A DNA stretch of 64,000 bases, taken from assembly GCF_029351045.1 (NCBI RefSeq), contig NZ_JARKIN010000001.1:5239001-5303000 (forward strand), written 5' to 3'. Position numbers and translations under genes: made by a program. Under the pieces are notes generated by a model. It was given only the letters and a program-made list of their open reading frames with translations, was not told the DNA's origin and ran no database searches. This document shows positions 60,832 to 64,000 of the stretch, one piece after another; positions within the stretch are counted from its first letter, which is position 1; every line of letters starts with the position of its first letter. Source of the stretch: Streptomyces sp. WMMB303 (GTDB taxonomy: Bacteria; Actinomycetota; Actinomycetes; Streptomycetales; Streptomycetaceae).

Positions 60832-62421
60832 TCACTCGGTCAGGTTGACCGCCCGGGCGTGGGTGGCGCCCACCTCGTCGGCGATCTCGGAGAGCGCCGC
60901 GGCGCCGATGGTGCCGTCGACGGTCAGCGCGACGAGCGCCTCGCCGCCCTCCTCGGCCCGGGAGACCTGCATGCCCGCGATGTTGACCCCCGCCTCGCCC
61001 AGCACACGGCCGACGGTGCCGACGACACCGGGCCGGTCGCTGTAGCGCAGGAACGCCATGTGGTCGGCGACCGCGAGGTCCACACCGTGCTCGTTGATGG
61101 CCACGAGTTTCTGCAGGTGCTTGGGACCGGAGAGGGTGCCGGACGCCGAGACCTCCTCGCCCCCGGCGAGGGTGCCCCGCACGGTCACCACGTTGCGGTG
61201 CTCGGCGGACTCGCTGGAGGTGGTCAGCCGCACCTCGACCCCGCGCTCCTGGGCGAACAGGGGCGCGTTGACGTAGCTGACCGTGTCGTCCACCACGTCT
61301 TCGAACACGCCCTTGAGCGCCGACAGTTCCAGCACCTTGACATCGTGCTGGGTGATCTCGCCGTAGACCTCGACATCCAGCCGGACGGCGACCTCACCGG
61401 CCAGCGCGGTGAAGATCCGGCCCAGGTTCTCGGCGAGCGGCAGCGCCGGGCGCACATCCTCGGCGATCACCCCGCCCTGCACGTTGACCGCGTCGGGCAC
61501 CAGCTCACCCGCCAGGGCCAGCCGCACCGACTTGGCGACCGCGATACCGGCCTTCTCCTGCGCCTCACCGGTGGAGGCTCCCAGGTGCGGGGTGCACACC
61601 ACCTGGTCGAAGGCGAAGAGCGGCGAGTCGGTGCACGGCTCGGAGGCGTACACGTCCAGGCCCGCGCCCGCGACCCGGCCCTCCTTGATGGCCGCCGCCA
61701 GCGCCTCCTCGTCGACGATGCCGCCGCGCGCCGCGTTGACCACGCGCACGTTCGGCTTGACCTTGTGCAGCGCCTCGTCCCCGATGAGCCCGAGGGTCTC
61801 CGGGGTCTTGGGCAGGTGGACGGTGATGAAGTCCGAGACGGCCAGCAGCTCGTCCAGCGAGAGCAGCTTGACGCCCATCTGCGCGGCCCGGGCCGGCTGC
61901 ACGAACGGGTCGTAGGCGACGACCTTCATCCCGAACGCCGACATCCGCTGGGCCACCAGCACACCGATCCGGCCCAGGCCGACCACGCCGAGCGTCTTCT
62001 CGCTCAGCTCCACACCGGTGTACTTGCTGCGCTTCCACTCGCCGTTCTTGAGCGCCGTGTTGGCCTGCGGAATGTTCCGGGCCGTCGCGATGAGCAGGCC
62101 GCAGGCCAGCTCGGCCGCGGTGACGATGTTGGAGGTGGGGGCGTTGACCACCATCACGCCCGCCTTGGTGGCGGCGGGCACGTCCACGTTGTCGAGTCCG
62201 ACTCCGGCGCGGGCGACCACCTTGAGCTTGTGCGCCGCGGCCACGGCCTCGGCGTCGATCTTGGTGGCGGAGCGGACGAGAACGGCGTCCACATCGGCGA
62301 GAGCGGGGAGGAGTTCGCTCCGGTCTGCGCCGTCACACTGCCGGATCTCGAAATCCGGCCCCAGCGCTTCGACGGTCGCGGGCGACAGCTCTTCGGCGAT
62401 GAGTACTACGGGCTTGCTCAC
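60832..62421 (-). CDS. serA: D-3-phosphoglycerate dehydrogenase
   Basis: 529-aa SerA, type I long form, first step of serine synthesis. Rossmann GVVGLGRIGVLVAQRM, catalytic NAARGGIVDEEAL, and CTPHLGASTGEAQEKAG with the catalytic His. The ASB domain (about 320-450) is followed by a C-terminal ACT domain (DRPGVVGTVGRVLGEAGVNI) for serine feedback. GTG 62421 has GGAGA 4 nt upstream. Confidence 0.96.
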   Translation of the reverse strand: MSKPVVLIAEELSPATVEALGPDFEIRQCDGADRSELLPALADVDAVLVRSATKIDAEAVAAAHKLKVVARAGVGLDNVDVPAATKAGVMVVNAPTSNIVTAAELACGLLIATARNIPQANTALKNGEWKRSKYTGVELSEKTLGVVGLGRIGVLVAQRMSAFGMKVVAYDPFVQPARAAQMGVKLLSLDELLAVSDFITVHLPKTPETLGLIGDEALHKVKPNVRVVNAARGGIVDEEALAAAIKEGRVAGAGLDVYASEPCTDSPLFAFDQVVCTPHLGASTGEAQEKAGIAVAKSVRLALAGELVPDAVNVQGGVIAEDVRPALPLAENLGRIFTALAGEVAVRLDVEVYGEITQHDVKVLELSALKGVFEDVVDDTVSYVNAPLFAQERGVEVRLTTSSESAEHRNVVTVRGTLAGGEEVSASGTLSGPKHLQKLVAINEHGVDLAVADHMAFLRYSDRPGVVGTVGRVLGEAGVNIAGMQVSRAEEGGEALVALTVDGTIGAAALSEIADEVGATHARAVNLTE

Positions 62422-62816
62422 GTGGTCTCCAAATTCTTGGGACGGCGCGTTTCCCTGCGGGGCGGGAGGAGCAGACGCACGACGCTGTGAGCCTGTGGAC
62501 CCGCAGTCTATCGAGGGCACCGCCCCGATGTGGCCGATCGGTCCACACCGCCTGCGGGGCGGGCCTCCGCCCCTGATCGTGCCCTCGGGGCCGGGGGACG
62601 GAACACCCGGAGCGGGGGGCGGGACGGGTTCGGGCGGCTTCCGGCGGATTCCGGTCCGGGCGGGCCCACCCGGCACCTGCCCGTCGCACCTCACGTCCGC
62701 GCCCGGGTTCCGTACGGACCCCCGGGCGCGGACGTGCCCGTCCCCGGCCGCGGGTGCGCTCCGGTTCCGCGGAGGCGCGGACGCGGCCGGGACGGCAGCT
62801 CACCGCCGGACGAGGG
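62422..62816. other. intergenic region between ilvC and serA
   Basis: 395 bp with no supported gene. It contains the ilvC terminator at 62692-62736 and the serA promoter region. GC-rich elsewhere. Confidence 0.4.
62692..62736 (-). terminator. ilvC terminator
   Basis: 16-bp perfect stem CACGTCCGCGCCCGGG / CCCGGGCGCGGACGTG with a 13-nt loop containing the palindrome TCCGTACGGA, about 80 nt after the ilvC stop. Confidence 0.75.
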
Positions 62817-63815
<999 letters not shown>

Positions 63816-63893
63816 TTGGGGTTTCTCCTTGTGCTGATGATGGGTGCTGCCCAACCTATGACGGCCGGGCGGGCGGAGGGATCGGGGGCGAGG

Positions 63894-64000
63894 TCAGGCC
63901 GTGCGCTCCAGCGCACGCAGGCTCCGGTCGGTGATGGACCGGGCGCCGCGCCCTATGGCGATGGTGCCGGACTGCACCAGTTCCTTGATGCCGTACGGCT
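63894..64000 (-). CDS. ilvN: acetolactate synthase small subunit (3' end only)
   Basis: Only the last 34 codons lie inside the window (PYGIKELVQSGTIAIGRGAR and RSITDRSLRALERTA), matching the conserved C-terminus of IlvN/IlvH regulatory subunits. The start is beyond the right edge. Upstream of ilvC on the same strand, so part of ilvBNC. Confidence 0.9.
   Translation of the reverse strand, partial: PYGIKELVQSGTIAIGRGARSITDRSLRALERTA

Overview
High-GC actinobacterial chromosome, almost certainly Streptomyces or a close relative. The evidence is third-position GC bias in every gene, frequent GTG starts, a HupS-type HU with a long Lys/Ala/Pro tail, two tandem 'conservons', an NdgR-type IclR regulator beside leuCD, a stand-alone AccE epsilon subunit, and lysine-rich, Pro/Gln-rich low-complexity tails. 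The content is core-chromosome housekeeping and amino-acid metabolism. I see no transposase, integrase, CRISPR array or phage segment.

Layout. 1-11.4 kb: small coiled-coil protein (cut by the edge), acyP, a divergent secreted CAP-domain protein, then the minus-strand block DUF177-rpmF-rnc | mutM, a DivIVA-like protein, coaD, rsmD, recG and a DAK2/FakA-like protein. 11.7-19.4 kb: rpmB, thiD, thiL, a stand-alone Lrp ligand-binding domain, a DUF3515 lipoprotein, ddl, gpsA-plsC (phospholipid synthesis, overlapping GTGA) and divergent cofC (F420) with a 67-aa companion. 19.7-24.8 kb: hupS, an 84-aa unknown, leuCD, divergent ndgR and a probable frameshifted gene. 24.8-27.5 kb: tRNA-Glu(CUC) x2, tRNA-Gln(CUG), gltX and an FAA-hydrolase-family protein. 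27.7-38.6 kb: two complete tandem conservons (cvnA-B-C-D twice, all minus strand). 39.2-41.5 kb: a 73-aa protein with an internally repeated octapeptide, and the accB-accE carboxyltransferase module. 41.7-47.8 kb: NCS1 permease divergent from ureAB-ureC-aguA-tetR. 47.8-55.9 kb: cimA, phoD, ilvE, leuB and a purple-acid-phosphatase-like enzyme. 56-60.7 kb: a 42-aa basic protein, proline catabolism (proline dehydrogenase and P5C dehydrogenase) with a divergent PucR-type regulator. 60.8-64 kb: serA, ilvC and the 3' end of ilvN.

How the genes work together. Much of the branched-chain amino acid pathway is spread along the window (leuCD, cimA, ilvE, leuB, ilvC, ilvN) with ndgR as probable local regulator. 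A 19-bp imperfect palindrome lies between leuC and ndgR. cimA is preceded by a short ORF with tandem Ile codons and a U-tailed hairpin, which looks like an attenuator but could also be the phoD terminator. gltX sits beside the tRNA-Glu/tRNA-Gln genes it would charge.

The least ordinary part is 41.7-47.8 kb: a urease with fused gamma-beta subunits and an altered catalytic flap, without accessory genes in the window, co-clustered with agmatine deiminase, a nucleobase-type permease and a TetR regulator. Two TTGAGC-N3-GCTC operators lie in the divergent promoter region. The 73-aa repeat-containing protein and the gene-converted cvnD pair are also worth follow-up.
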